Positions 40,128-52,949 of a stretch of DNA of 64,000 nt are shown here, one piece after another. The notes under the pieces were generated by a model, which did no database searches, was not told the DNA's origin, and saw only the letters and a program-made list of their open reading frames with translations. The position numbers and the translations under genes were made by a program. Position 1 is the stretch's first letter. Each line of letters begins with the position of its first letter. Location: NCBI GenBank assembly GCA_016946835.1, contig JACVTC010000115.1, positions 540,001-604,000 of the forward strand. The letters run 5' to 3'. The stretch is from Neocallimastix lanati (nom. inval.) (taxonomy: Eukaryota > Neocallimastigomycota > Neocallimastigomycetes > Neocallimastigales > Neocallimastigaceae).

Positions 40128-40357
40128 AAATATAAAAAAATAAAACAAAATATATAAAAAAAAAAAAATAGTTGAAATAAAAAATATGAGTTATAAATAA
40201 ATTAATATAATTTTATATTATTTTAATGATTACAAAAAATAATGCTTTTTGAATTAAATAACATTAAATAAAATAAAATGTCATAAAGCCTTATTTCATT
40301 ACATTTTTTTTAATAAATGAAAATAAAAAATATAATTAAATAAAATTAATTGCTTAT
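39421..40357. other. Intergenic region, possible LTR remnant and A runs
   Basis: AT-rich DNA directly downstream of a copia fossil; 39420-39800 could hold its 3' LTR, but I cannot show a matching copy. A phrase PSPDVIHEAYLNNDLDD (about 39828-39880) looks coding-like without context. A-run tracts lie at 40096-40124. Confidence 0.4.
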
Positions 40358-41520
40358 TTAAATAGTAATATGGAATTTAGTTTTAGAGTTTCCATGACTT
40401 ATAATTGATGGCTTCTTTTGTTCTGATATTCTATCAGCGTACATTCCTTTGACAGATATTTTTCTAAAATTATTAAATAATAATTAATTGTAAGATATTC
40501 ATTAAAGGAATAAAAGAAATAATGTAATAAATGTGACTTACGATTTTTGAGAATTTGAATTTGGATTAGAAACACCTGCAATAGAAAATGATTTTTGAAT
40601 TTCAGCAACAGATAATTTTTGTCCATCAGCAATAATACCATTATATTTTGCAATAGCATCAATTGATGATTTTCTATTAGCATATTCTATTTCACAAACA
40701 CCAGTAGAGTTTCCATTGATATCCCTCTTTAATAATATATTAACAATTTCACCAAATTCTTGGAAGATAGTCTATTATTTATTTTATATAATAACAAATA
40801 TAATAAGGTCCAGATTTTTTTTTATGTATTATAAACATTTAAAAAAACAACATATATTATTAATTACATACTTTAATATCTTCTGTATTAGCATTTGGAT
40901 GAAGATTAGCAATTTGAATAGTTGATGTTTGTTTTCTTTTTGGTGTTGTTGTAGTTAATCCTGCAACTCTTTTAGCTGTAAGTAAACCTTTTCTTGATAA
41001 ACGTTTTTGAATTCTTCCAGTTTTTTCAGATTCTCTTATTATTGATCTTTTTGAATTACTTGAATTACTTGAAGAAAAGAGGTCATGTTTCCATTTTCCT
41101 ATTAATTGTTAATTGTTAATGATTTAATATTTTTTAATTATTTTTAATTTTTTATTTAATGATTAATATTATTTTTATATTATTAAACTATTCTATTTAC
41201 CATTAATATTTCCTCTCTGTGTATATAGTTATAATTAATAATAAATATTATATATATAATTTTTAATTAATGAAAATATCTTAAAATAGTTGATTTTATT
41301 ATTTTAAATTTTACTTTTTATTATCAATATTATTTTCTTATTTGATGTATGATATATATATTTTACATACAGTAATTGATTTCTTTACATTGTTGGCAGT
41401 AGAAAGTCTTGATTTTATTGATCTCTTATTTCCATTTCCATTTCTTCTATTATTTCTTTTTTTTGAATTTTGTCTAACTATTTCATCAAGAGACATATTA
41501 ACTTTACTATCAATATCCAT
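40358..41520 (-). CDS. ALYREF: ALYREF/Yra1 mRNA export adaptor (5 exons, one of 16 nt)
   Basis: TREX-complex adaptor that links the helicase UAP56/Sub2 and spliced mRNA to the export receptor. Exons in transcript order: 41520-41371, 41216-41201, 41098-40872, 40771-40542 and 40463-40358; 729 nt, 242 aa. The N-terminus contains MSLDEIVRQN, the UAP56-binding motif of REF proteins, then a basic Arg/Lys-rich stretch. The RRM (about residues 115-185) reads STIQIANLHPNANTEDIK, TIFQEFGEIVNILLKRD, GVCEIEYANR and AIAKYNGIIADGQKLSVAE, which fits ALY (compare KQYNGVPLDGR in animals). Exon 1 ends in phase 0 while the RRM exon needs phase 1. A 16-nt exon encoding RGNIN plus one base between proper AG and GT signals resolves this. 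The Gly/Arg boxes of animal ALY are here mostly Lys/Arg/Asn. Function is by homology. Confidence 0.85.
41201..41216 (-). other. 16-nt microexon of ALYREF
   Basis: On the minus strand the sequence reads ACACAG|AGAGGAAATATTAATG|GTAAAT. It restores the reading frame between an upstream exon in phase 0 and a downstream exon in phase 1. No other acceptor/donor pair in the 41099-41370 interval that I could find does so. Confidence 0.72.
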
Positions 41521-42739
41521 TTTCTTTATATTATTGTATCATGGTTTTCATTTTTTTTTTTTTTTTTTTTTTTTTTTTATTTCATTATTGTTTAAAATAT
41601 ATGGATATTTAAAAGTATAATTAATTTTAATTATAATTTCAGATAGATTTTTATATAATAATATTACAAAAAAGTTTTATACAGTAATTTTGTAATAAAC
41701 AAAAATATAAAAGCAAAATAATAATAAAAAAAAAAAAAAAGACAGATTAAATATATATATATAAATATTTAGATTTAATAATTTCATTAGTAAATTTTTA
41801 TATTTATTTAATATAATTATTTGATCCTATAAATATTTATTTATTATTACCATCTTGAACTTTAATTTGAATTTTTGGAATAAAAAATATTAAATAATTA
41901 GATATTTTATATAATTTTTTTTTTTAAAAAAAAAATAATATATATCAACTTATGAAATATAGAAAAAAAAAAAAACTCTCTTTAGTTATATAATAAATAT
42001 ATATGTATATTTTATGATTAGAATTTCTAATTATTATTTTCTTTTATTTACAATTAAAATTATTTACAATTAAAATTAATCATATTATTTACAATTTTAT
42101 AATATACTTATAACTTAATTTAATAATATATAAAATTTTAAATCTATAATGCGCCTCATTAACAAAAAATGGTTTAAAATTTGATCATGTGCTTCTTTCC
42201 ATTTTATTGAACTAATTTTTTATGGTTATTTATGAATATTAACATTTATTCCTTATTACAAAAATATTATAAATAAAAATTATAAATAATAATAATTAAT
42301 AATACTTCAAATATTACTTTGAAAGTAATATTTGAAGTAATATTTTTATAAATTATTAATATAAAAATAAAAAAACAATTTTTATTTAAAATTTTAAAAT
42401 ATATTATAAACCAATCAAATATATATATTATAAATTAATATTATTGAATAAAGATTTTTTTTTTTTTTTTTTTTTTTTTTATCACTATCTAATAATAAAT
42501 TCATTTTTATTTATATAATTAAATAAAAAATAAAATTTAATTCAAATATTGAAATTTATTTTAAATATATATAAATTTGTTTATTTATTTTTTTTTCAAC
42601 AACTTTTTATTATATTTTATTTTTTTTAAAAATTTTATTTATTCAATATTATATAATAAAGACCATTCCAAAAAAGAGTAAAAATAAGAAAATAAAAAAA
42701 AAAATATTTAAATTTTAATTAATTAAAGATAGAAATAAG
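41521..42739. other. Divergent intergenic region between ALYREF and LSG1
   Basis: AT-rich, with long T tracts at 41550-41579 and 42455-42480 and an inverted repeat near 42304-42347 (ACTTCAAATATTACTTTGAAAGT and its mirror parts). It must contain both promoters, transcribed in opposite directions; no defined element can be assigned. Confidence 0.55.
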
Positions 42740-43604
42740 ATGGGTAAACAGAAAAATACTGGTCTCGGAAAAGCTTTAATTAGACAAAGATTTAATGGAA
42801 AAAGACATGCCAAAGATGGTGAACAAATGTATAAAGTAACTATTTATTGAATAATTTTGATATTATAAAAATAGAAATAAAATTTCATTTTACAATTTAT
42901 TGGCATTTTTATTTGGAAGACATATTTATTTATAAAATCAGTAAAGAATAGCATTTACAATTGAAAATTTAAATGATATTATAAATTATCTAATGAAATG
43001 TATTAATTTAAATATTAATATATAAAACTAATAAACATTTAATAATAAAGCATACTACGGATTTTGCAGAACCAATGAACACTATGCAATCCATTACTCA
43101 TGAAAATGATTTAGATGCTTTTCTACATACTGCACAACTTGCTGGAACTGAATTTAAAGCTGGTAAATAACTTATTTAATTTAATATTACCATCAATATT
43201 ATTATAACTAAAATAAGGATTATATTAATAATTTTATTATTATAATTATTATTTTTTTTTATTAAAAAAATCATAATTATTTTTTAGAAAAGTTAAATGT
43301 TACTGTTATTACTCCTGAATTACAAAATCCTTTTTTATTAAGTCCTGAAAAAGAAAAAGAAATTCTTGAAAGTTTTGAAAATAATAAATCAAAATTAACA
43401 ATACCAAGAAGGTATTATTTTAAGTAATTTATTTTGTAAATAATAAATTAAGATATATTAATATTTTTATTTATTTTTTTTAAGGCCAAAATGGGATAAA
43501 AATACAACTGCTTCAGAATTACAACAAGCGGAAAGAGAGAATTTTTTAAATTGGCGTCGTGGTTTAGCACAGTAATTATAAAATTTTGATTTTATTTTGT
43601 CATA

Positions 43605-43635
<31 letters not shown>

Positions 43636-45491
43636 TTTAAATTAATGTATATATATAATATGAATATATATATATATATATTGAATAGATATTAATAAAT
43701 TTTTACTGTTATTTAATATAATTTATGTAATATATAATAGACTTGAGGAAAATAATGGATTATTGTTAACACCATATGAAAGAAATTTAGAAATTTGGAG
43801 ACAATTATGGAGAGTTGTTGAAAAATCTGACTTAATTGTTCAAATTGTAGATGCAAGAAATCCTTTAATTTTTAGATCAGAAGATTTAGAAAGATATGTT
43901 AAAGAAAATGGTGAAGAAAAGAAAAATCTTTTATTAATTAACAAAGCTGATATGTTAACTATAAATCAAAGGTATATAAGATAAATAAACTAATTAAAAT
44001 AATAAAGAAAAAAATTGTATTATTAATTATTTTTTAATATTTTAATATATGAATTTTAATATATATATATATATTTTAAGAATGCAATGGGCTGATTATT
44101 TCCAAAAAAATAATATTGAATATGTATTTTTCTCAGCTAAGATAGAAAAAGATTATCAAGATTTAGAAAAAGAAAAAGAAAAATTATTAAAAGAACGTTT
44201 AGAGCAAACACAGAAAGCACGTAATGAAATTGAAGAGGAAGAAATTGCAGCAAATGCTGCTAATCAAGTCATTGAAGATGAAATAAAAAAAACAGAACAT
44301 GCTTTAGAGGATATGCATCTTAAGAATGAAGAGTAAATTTCAAAATAATAATTATTATTCGATTTATGTATATTGTTATAATTTAAAACCAAAACTAATT
44401 TATAAGACCCATTATTTATACAAAAATATAAATTCTATCAAATATAATATTAAGTTAAATTTGTATAAATATATTTATTGTAATTGTATAATTGAATGTT
44501 TTTTATTTAATAATAATATTATTATAATTTAAGAGAACTAAAGGTTCCTAAAATTGCTAGAATTTATTCTGCAGAAGATTTAGTTAATCTACTTCTTGAA
44601 AAATGCCCATTTTCCAAACATAGTAAATAATTAATATATATTTTTAAAGCTATATTATTTAAAATTATAATATAATAATAATAACAATAAAATTATATAG
44701 AATAATAGTTTGGATTTAATTTTTAATTTTAATTTTTTATTTAATTTTTATTTTAATATAATATATATAAATAAAGATCCAGAACAACAAATTATAGGTC
44801 TTGTAGGTTATCCTAACGTGGGTAAGAGTTCTACAATTAATGCTGTTACAGGTGCTAAGAAAGTTGCTGTTGGATCAACTCCAGGAAAAACAAAACATTT
44901 TCAAGTACTTATAATAATATATCTTTATATTTATATAAATTTATTTAATATAATTTTATTTAATTTAATTTAGTTTTTTTTTTTAATAATAATAGTAATA
45001 ATATTTTTTTTATTTTATATTTATTTATACTTATATTTTTTTTTTTTTTTATTAATATTTTTATTTTATTTGTATTAATATTTTTTTTATATAATTATTT
45101 ATAAATCATTATCATTATTCAATATTAAAATTAAAAAATTATAGACAATACATTTATCACAAAATGTTATTTTATGTGATTGTCCTGGTTTGGTATTCCC
45201 AAGTTTTGCTACTACCCAAGCAGAAATGGTTTGTAATGGTATTTTACCAGTGGATCAACTTAGAGAATATACTGGCCCAGTTGGGTTGTTATGTAGACAT
45301 ATTCCAAGAGAAGTACTTGAAGCATTTTATGGTATTCGTATAAAAATTAAGGATGAAAATGAAGAAGGTTATATTCCAAGACCACCAACGTCTGAAGAAT
45401 TTTTATGTCCATATGCTAGTATGTATATTGTTATATCAATATAATTAACATAAAAATTAAATTAAATTAAATTAATTTATTAAATAATTGA

Positions 45492-45545
<54 letters not shown>

Positions 45546-46328
45546 CATTATTATTATAATTATTATTAATTTTTTTATGATATAAATAACTTTTTAATAA
45601 TTAGTTAATAGAGGTTTTACTAAATCAGTTCAAGGTAATCCAGATGAAGCTAGAGCGGCAAGATATGTTTTAAAGGATTATACCTCTGTAAATATACTTA
45701 TATTGCATTATTATTGTTGTTAATTTAAGTAGAAACTAATTTTTATATTAAATAATGAAATATTTACAATCCTATATCATTATAATAGGGAAAATTATTG
45801 TATTGTCATCCTCCACCTGATGTTGACGCTCAAGAATTTAATAAAGAAAACTTTGATATTTCTAGATATATTAAAGATAGAGCTAAGTTCGAAAAATTTA
45901 CTCAACAAACTGAAAAAATTAAACAAGAAAATAAGACCAAGGTATATTTAATAAATCAATTGATTAATCAAGGAAAAAAAAAAAAAAAAAGAAAATATGA
46001 AAAATTTGATATTATTTTAGAATATGTCATTAAAATTATTGAAAATTACAATTACAAATATTAATTAAAATTAAAATTAACAATAATATTATTATTAAAT
46101 TAATTTTATCAGAAAACAAGTTCTATGGCAAAGGAAATTGATAGAGATTTTTTCCAAGGTAAAACTGTTGTCGCTCATACTAAGGGTAAATTTAGTTCGT
46201 CCGATTTTACAAGAGCTAATCTTTATTCACAACAACAAACAGCTTTGCCACGTAGTAAAAAACATAATAAAGGCAATAAAAAGACTAAAGCTAGAAACCG
46301 TTTTTCCTATGCAGATGATGACTATTAA
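42740..46328 (+). CDS. LSG1: LSG1, circularly permuted GTPase of 60S ribosome biogenesis (12 exons)
   Basis: Cytoplasmic GTPase that drives release of the export adaptor Nmd3 from pre-60S particles. Exons: 42740-42835, 43051-43162, 43288-43411, 43485-43571, 43741-43971, 44081-44332, 44534-44622, 44777-44904, 45145-45418, 45605-45687, 45789-45941 and 46113-46328; 1845 nt, 614 aa, phases close throughout. Order: start MGKQKNTGLGKALIRQRF, LAGTEFKAEKLNV, RRPKWDKNTTASEL; G4 motif NKAD (about residue 206) and SAK (G5) precede the P-loop GYPNVGKSS (about 341) and DCPGLVFPSF (G3), the permuted order of YlqF/YawG GTPases. The insert after SAK is strongly charged (helical). Then YAINRGFTKSVQGNPDEARA and a basic C-terminus (RSKKHNKGNKKTKARNRFSY). 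Length is close to the yeast protein (about 640 aa). Introns are all short and AT-rich. Confidence 0.95.
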
Positions 46329-46460
46329 ATATAAAATTTAATATATGAATTAATCTTAACAATTTTATTGTTTAATATATGGGAAATAAAATATTTAGTT
46401 TTATTTAATTATAAATATTAATATATAAAGTTTTTTTTAATATTGTATCTTTTATATTTA

Positions 46461-46491
<31 letters not shown>

Positions 46492-47099
46492 TTAATCATT
46501 TTTCATTATAATATTTAAAAATTTTAATAAAATAAAGGATATTTTATTTATTTAGTTATTCATTCACTAGTATTAATATATAAATAACTCTTTTATTAAT
46601 AGAAATAAATATATTTATAAAACATAAATAATAATAAAAATTTTTTAAAGTTAGATATTATAAAATATTTGTAAATTGTAGTGAAAATATTTATTAAATT
46701 ACGTATATAAAAATATAATTAATATAATATTGTTTAGTAAGAATGTATGTAACATTACAACAATTTACGAAATTTAAATAAATTTTTATTAGTACAACAA
46801 ATTTTGGAAAATACATTTATTAATATTATTTGTTAAATTATTAAATTGAAATTATAATATTATATAGTATATTATAAATATAATATATATATATTTTTTT
46901 ATTTAAAAATAATAAAATTTGGAAAAATTAGTGATAAAAAAATAAAATATAGGTATAAATCTTGTTATTTAATGTGTCATTAATTATTATAAATATTCAA
47001 AGAAAAAATAAAGTAAACAAAGGAATTTATTACATTAATTTACATTAAATTTTAATATATATATACATATATATTTTAATAGATATCCAAAAAATTAAA
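46329..47099. other. Intergenic region LSG1 to Mim1-like gene
   Basis: AT-rich with (TA)n near 46471-46490; no gene or RNA recognised. Confidence 0.55.
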
Positions 47100-47639
47100 A
47101 TGGCTGCACCAACTTATGATCTAGATTCCAAGGTTAACAAGGATGAAATTAAAGACTTAATTGATGAAGAAAATGAAAATGAAGAACTTGAAGAAAAAAT
47201 TTTTAATTTTTTTAAAAATGATACTTTAAATAATCCAAAATTTTGGAAAGATTTTATGACTTACTTTGCTATTCCTTTTATTCAAGGTGCTTTTTATGGT
47301 CTTGGTGAATTTGTTGCTCATGCAACCGTTGCTAAATATGGATTCTTAAAGAAGCCATACAATCAATTACCAGAAAAGAAACAAAGATTTAAAGTAAATT
47401 CCAGAAACAATACTGAACCTGTTGCTGTTGCCATGGGTGTTGATAAGGGAATTTATGAGCAATTAGTCTTTCAAACAGTTATGGAACAATCAAATAAGAT
47501 GATGAAAAATAATAATCAAAACATTGATAATACTAAAAACCCAAAAATTATTAGAAAAGAAGAAATATTTGGTTTAAAAGATTTAATAAATACTGAAAAT
47601 AAGAACAATTTAGTTATTAGAAGAAATTATTTATTTTAA
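47100..47639 (+). CDS. MIM1: Mim1/Tom13-like mitochondrial outer-membrane biogenesis protein
   Basis: Single-exon gene for 179 aa. The N-terminus is acidic and charged (residues 8-33). A single helix follows, FMTYFAIPFIQGAFYGLGEF (residues 52-71) continuing VAHATVAKYGF. The glycine pattern G-x3-G-x-GE (G63, G67, G69, E70) next to IPF, with a nearby AH, is what I know from fungal Mim1 (form PFxNGxxxGFGELxAHE). Mim1 oligomerises through these glycines and inserts alpha-helical outer-membrane proteins with Mim2 and the TOM machinery. After the helix comes a short basic patch (KKPYNQLPEKKQRFK), then an Asn/Lys-rich tail not present in yeast Mim1 (113 aa). In a gut fungus the organelle would be the hydrogenosome. 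Assignment rests on one short motif. The start has a good context (aaaATGGC). Confidence 0.58.
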   Translation: MAAPTYDLDSKVNKDEIKDLIDEENENEELEEKIFNFFKNDTLNNPKFWKDFMTYFAIPFIQGAFYGLGEFVAHATVAKYGFLKKPYNQLPEKKQRFKVNSRNNTEPVAVAMGVDKGIYEQLVFQTVMEQSNKMMKNNNQNIDNTKNPKIIRKEEIFGLKDLINTENKNNLVIRRNYLF

Positions 47640-48345
47640 ATGAAGAATCAGTAATATATAATATTATAAAACAAAATATTTAAAAAGTAAATTAAAATAT
47701 ATAATATATATATATATATTTTAAATTTTTAAAAGTTCAAATTACAATTATATATATCTAGATTTATATATAAATTTTTAAATAAAAAAAAATTAATAAT
47801 ATAAATTTCGAAAAACAAAGAATATAATAGTAAATAATTCATTCATGGTTAATTAAAAGTTTTATTTTATTAAAATATTAATATTAATTAATGTTACTGC
47901 CTTTCCAAATAAAATCTTTCATTTTTTTTTTTATTGAATAATTAAACAAAGAAATAAAATAAAAATAAAATAAATTTGTTGGAGTAAATGCGAATTAAAT
48001 AAATAAAATAAAATAGTAAACTTATTAATTGTATAATATAATAATAAAACAACAACAATAATAAATAAATAAATAAATAAATAAATAATATATTAATAAA
48101 TAAATATTTATAATTATTTAAATAATTTAAACATCATAAAAGGGCTAACAATACAATAATAAAACTGTTTTTATTATTAAAAAAAAATTAACTCCTAGTT
48201 TTTAATAAAGGAATATTATTAATAAGTACTTTGAACAAATATGTTTTATTTATTAATATTTTTTTTTTTATTTTGATAAAGTAATGAAAGTTTTTTTTTT
48301 TTTTTTTTTTTTTTTATTCAAAATAAAAATTAAATAATAAAAATT
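47640..48345. other. AT-rich intergenic region
   Basis: Contains (AATA)n near 48060 and a T tract at 48291-48315; no gene seen. Confidence 0.55.
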
Positions 48346-48697
<352 letters not shown>

Positions 48698-48880
48698 CTT
48701 AATTACAATTATATTAAATATTTATAAAAAACTTGTGATACGTTTAAACTATTCAGTATAAAAAAACTTTTTTATATTGGTAAAGTTTTGAATAATCATT
48801 TCATGGATTAAAAAAAATAATTAAAATTTTAATTTTTTTTTATTCACTATTAAGAACATATTATTAGCATGTAAAAAAAA

Positions 48881-49108
48881 AGTAGGAGAATTGCATTTCG
48901 CCAAGTGGCGTATTGCAATATATTTATATTTTGTTAATTTTTTTAATATTTAAATATTTACTTTAATTATTTTTAATATTGATGCATTTTATATTTTTAA
49001 TTTTATTTATTTATTTAATAATTTTCAATTTGGCGAAATGCAACATTTTTTATACGTCACATGCTTTCAAAAAATTTAGTGAAATGCAACTTGGCGAAAT
49101 GCCCTACT
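48881..49108. mobile_element. Short non-autonomous MULE-like element (MITE) with inverted ends
   Basis: The left end reads AGTAGG, then GCATTTCGCCAAGT. The right end, in reverse complement, is AGTAGGGCATTTCGCCAAGT; the left end has six extra bases after AGTAGG. An internal inverted copy of the same motif lies at 49026-49043. Length is about 228 bp and there is no coding capacity; the frame at 48979-49194 is incidental. A runs of eight flank both sides and could be the target duplication, but A runs are too common here to prove it. Confidence 0.72.
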
Positions 49109-49598
49109 CCCAAAAAAAAGCATCCAAAGTATTTAACTTTAAAGTATATATACTAAATAAATTAAAAAGAATTATTTTAAAACTAGCAAATTAAGTTTTA
49201 TTAAAAAAAAATTACATAAATAAAATTTTTAATAAAATTTTTAATTTTGATTTTTTATATATTTTAGTTTAATTATATTAAAAGTTTTTAATATAAAGAT
49301 TATTCTCTTTATTTATAAATTATATTAAATAGTATATTTATTTCAAATTAAGAATTAATATTTTATAATTAAAAGATTAATTTATATATATGACATAAAT
49401 ACGATGGTTTTATAGTACTAAAATAAAATAAAAAGATAAAATTGCAAATTCATTACAATAAAGTAGGTTTATTAGGGTTTTAATAATTAATAATAATTAA
49501 TAATAAAAATAATATATAAATAAAGAAAAGTAAATAATAAACAATAAATAAAAAATAAAAAATAAAAAATAAAAAATAATAATAAATAATAAATAATA
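49109..49598. other. AT-rich spacer and AATAAA-type microsatellite
   Basis: No gene; ends in (AAAAAAT)n and TAAATAA-type repeats that form the left flank of the large MULE. Confidence 0.55.
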
Positions 49599-49860
49599 GG
49601 GAGAGGTCCAAAACGCCAAATTTTTTCACGTGATATATCAAATTTTGAGGCTTTTTAAATTAATAGTTATATGATACTATTTTGTTGTATTATTAATTTG
49701 TAATTTTTTTCTTAAAATTTATTAAGTGAATAATTAAATAAATTATAATGGTTAGATAAAAATAAATATTTTTTTACAAAAAAAAAAAATAAAATAAAAT
49801 ATTCAAACAATTAAAAATTTAATATTCAAACAATTAAAAGGTTTATTTTAAAAAAAAAAA

Positions 49861-52610
49861 AATATTAATAAAATACTTTAACAATTATATAGATTTATTT
49901 ATTTAAAAAAAATATTAATAAAATACTTTAACAATTATATAGATTTATTTATTTAAAAAAAATATTAATAAAATACTTTAGCAATTATATAGATTTATTT
50001 ATTTAAAAAATATTAATAAAATATTTAAACAACTATTAATAAAATACTTTAGCAATTATATAGATTTATTTATTTAAAAAAAATATTAATAAAATACTTT
50101 AACAATTATATAGATTTATTTATTTAAAAAATATTAATAAAATATTTAAACAACTATTAATAAAATACTTTAACAATTATATAGATTTATTAATTTAAAA
50201 AAAATATTAATAAAATACTTTAGCAATTATATAGATTTATTTATTTAAAAAAAAATATTAATAAAATACTTTAACAATTATATAGATTTATTTATTTAAA
50301 AAAAAATATTAATAAAATACTTTAACAATTATATAGATTTATTTATTAAAAAAATATTAATAAAATATTTAAACAACTATTAATAAAATACTTTAGCAAT
50401 TATATAGATTTATTTATTTAAAAAAAATATTAATAAAATACTTTAACGATTATATAGATTTATTTATTTAAAAAATATTAATAAAATATTTAAACAACTA
50501 TTAATAAAATACTTTAACAATTATATAGATTTATTTATTTAAAAAAATATTAATAAAATACTTTAACAATTATATAGATTTATTTATTTAAAAAAAAATA
50601 TTAATAAAATACTTTAACAATTATATATATTTATTTATTTAAAAAAAAATATTAATAAAATACTTTAACAATTATATAGATTTATTTATTTAAAAAAAAA
50701 TATTAATAAAATACTTTAACAATTATATAGATTTATTTATTTAAAAAATATTAATAAAATATTTAAACAACTATTAATAAAATACTTTAACAATTATATA
50801 GATTTATTTATTTAAAAAAAATATTAATAAAATACTTTAACAATTATATAGATTTATTTATTTAAAAAAAATATTAATAAAATACTTTAACGATTATATA
50901 GATTTATTTATTTAAAAAATATTAATAAAATATTTAAACAACTATTAATAAAATACTTTAACAATTATATAGATTTATTTATTTAAAAAAAATATTAATA
51001 AAATACTTTAACAATTATATAGATTTATTTATTTAAAAAAAAATATTAATAAAATACTTTAACAATTATATAGATTTATTTATTTAAAAAATATTAATAA
51101 AATATTTAAACAATTATATAGATTTATTTATTTAAAAAAAATATTAATAAAATACTTTAACAATTATATAGATTTATTTATTTAAAAAATATTAATAAAA
51201 TATTTAAACAATTATATAGATTTATTTATTTAAAAAAAATATTAATAAAATACTTTAACAATTATATAGATTTATTTATTTAAAAAAAATATTAATAAAA
51301 TACTTTAACAATTATATAGATTTATTTATTTAAAAAATATTAATAAAATATTTAAACAATTATATAGATTTATTTATTTAAAAAAAATATTAATAAAATA
51401 CTTTAACAATTATATAGATTTATTTATTTAAAAAATATTAATAAAATATTTAAACAATTATATAGATTTATTTATTTAAAAAAAATATTAATAAAATACT
51501 TTAACAATTATATAGATTTATTTATTTAAAAAAAATATTAATAAAATACTTTAACAATTATATAGATTTATTTATTTAAAAAATATTAATAAAATATTTA
51601 AACAATTATATAGATTTATTTATTTAAAAAAAATATTAATAAAATACTTTAACAATTATATCGATTTATTTAATTAAAAAAAAATATTAATAAAATACTT
51701 TAACAATTATATAGATTTATTTATTTAAAAAAAATATTAATAAAATACTTTAACAATTATATAGATTTATTTATTTAAAAAAAAATATTAATAAAATACT
51801 TTAACAATTATATAGATTTATTTATTTAAAAAATATTAATAAAATATTTAAACAATTATATAGATTTATTTATTTAAAAAAAATATTAATAAAATACTTT
51901 AGCAATTATATAGATTTATTTATTTAAAAAATATTAATAAAATATTTAAACAACTATTAATAAAATACTTTAACAATTATATAGATTTATTTAATTAAAA
52001 AAAAATATTAATAAAATACTTTAACAATTATATAGATTTATTTATTTAAAAAAAATATTAATAAAATACTTTAACAATTATATAGATTTATTTATTTAAA
52101 AAAAAATATTAATAAAATACTTTAACAATTATATAGATTTATTTATTTAAAAAATATTAATAAAATATTTAAACAATTATATAGATTTATTTATTTAAAA
52201 AAAATATTAATAAAATACTTTAGCAATTATATAGATTTATTTATTTAAAAAATATTAATAAAATATTTAAACAACTATTAATAAAATACTTTAACAATTA
52301 TATAGATTTATTTATTTAAAAAAAAATATTAATAAAATACTTTAACAATTATATAGATTTATTTATTTAAAAAAAAAATATTAATAAAATACTTTAACAA
52401 TTATATATATTTATTTATTTAAAAAAAAAATATTAATAAAATACTTTAACAATTATATATATTTATTTATTTAAAAAAAAATATTAATAAAATACTTTAA
52501 CAATTATATAGATTTATTTATTTAAAAAAAAATATTAATAAAATACTTTAACAATTATATAGATTTATTTATTTAAAAAAAAATTAATAAAATATTTAAA
52601 CAATTATTAA
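49861..52610. repeat. 50-bp minisatellite array, about 55 units
   Basis: The unit is 50 bases: AATATTAATAAAATACTTTA, ACAATTATATAGATTTATTT, ATTTAAAAAA. It runs head to tail for about 2.75 kb. Unit variants differ mainly in A-run length and single changes (AGCAATT, ACGATT). A recurrent composite unit adds AATATTTAAACAA followed by either CTATTAATAAAATAC or TTATATAG, giving a higher-order pattern. There is no coding potential. Confidence 0.95.
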
Positions 52611-52949
52611 TAAAATTAATTATAAACATTAATAATAAAATATAAAAATATAAAAATATATTATTGATATTAATAATAAAGTATAAAAATATAGGATTAT
52701 TTATTTTAAAAAAACTATAAATAAAATATTTAAACAATTATTAATAAAATTAATTATAATAATAAAATTATAGAATATTTATTTAAACTACATAAATTTT
52801 ATCAAGTATATAAACATTTTAACTTTTTAATAATTATAAATTTTTTAATTAATAAATTTAATTATAAGTTTTTGTATGAAAGAATTTTAATGATTTTTTC
52901 TTTTGGAAATTCCTCTGTCATTTCATAATTATTTATTATTAAATAATAT
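52611..52949. other. AT-rich subterminal DNA of the MULE
   Basis: Contains degenerate TATAAAAATATAATATTGATATTAATAATAAAA sequence that recurs at about 55500-55680 on the other side of the transposase, so both subterminal parts of the element share it. No gene seen. Confidence 0.5.

Noticed and set aside
44326-44532. 68-codon frame in an LSG1 intron
   Set aside because: It starts in exon 6 out of frame and then follows intron 6; AT-rich intronic translation only.
48979-49194. 71-codon plus-strand frame in the short MULE-like element
   Set aside because: It crosses the element's right end and has no protein features.
49861-52610. CRISPR-like regular array
   Set aside because: Units are contiguous with no unique spacers, and the genome is eukaryotic; it is a minisatellite.
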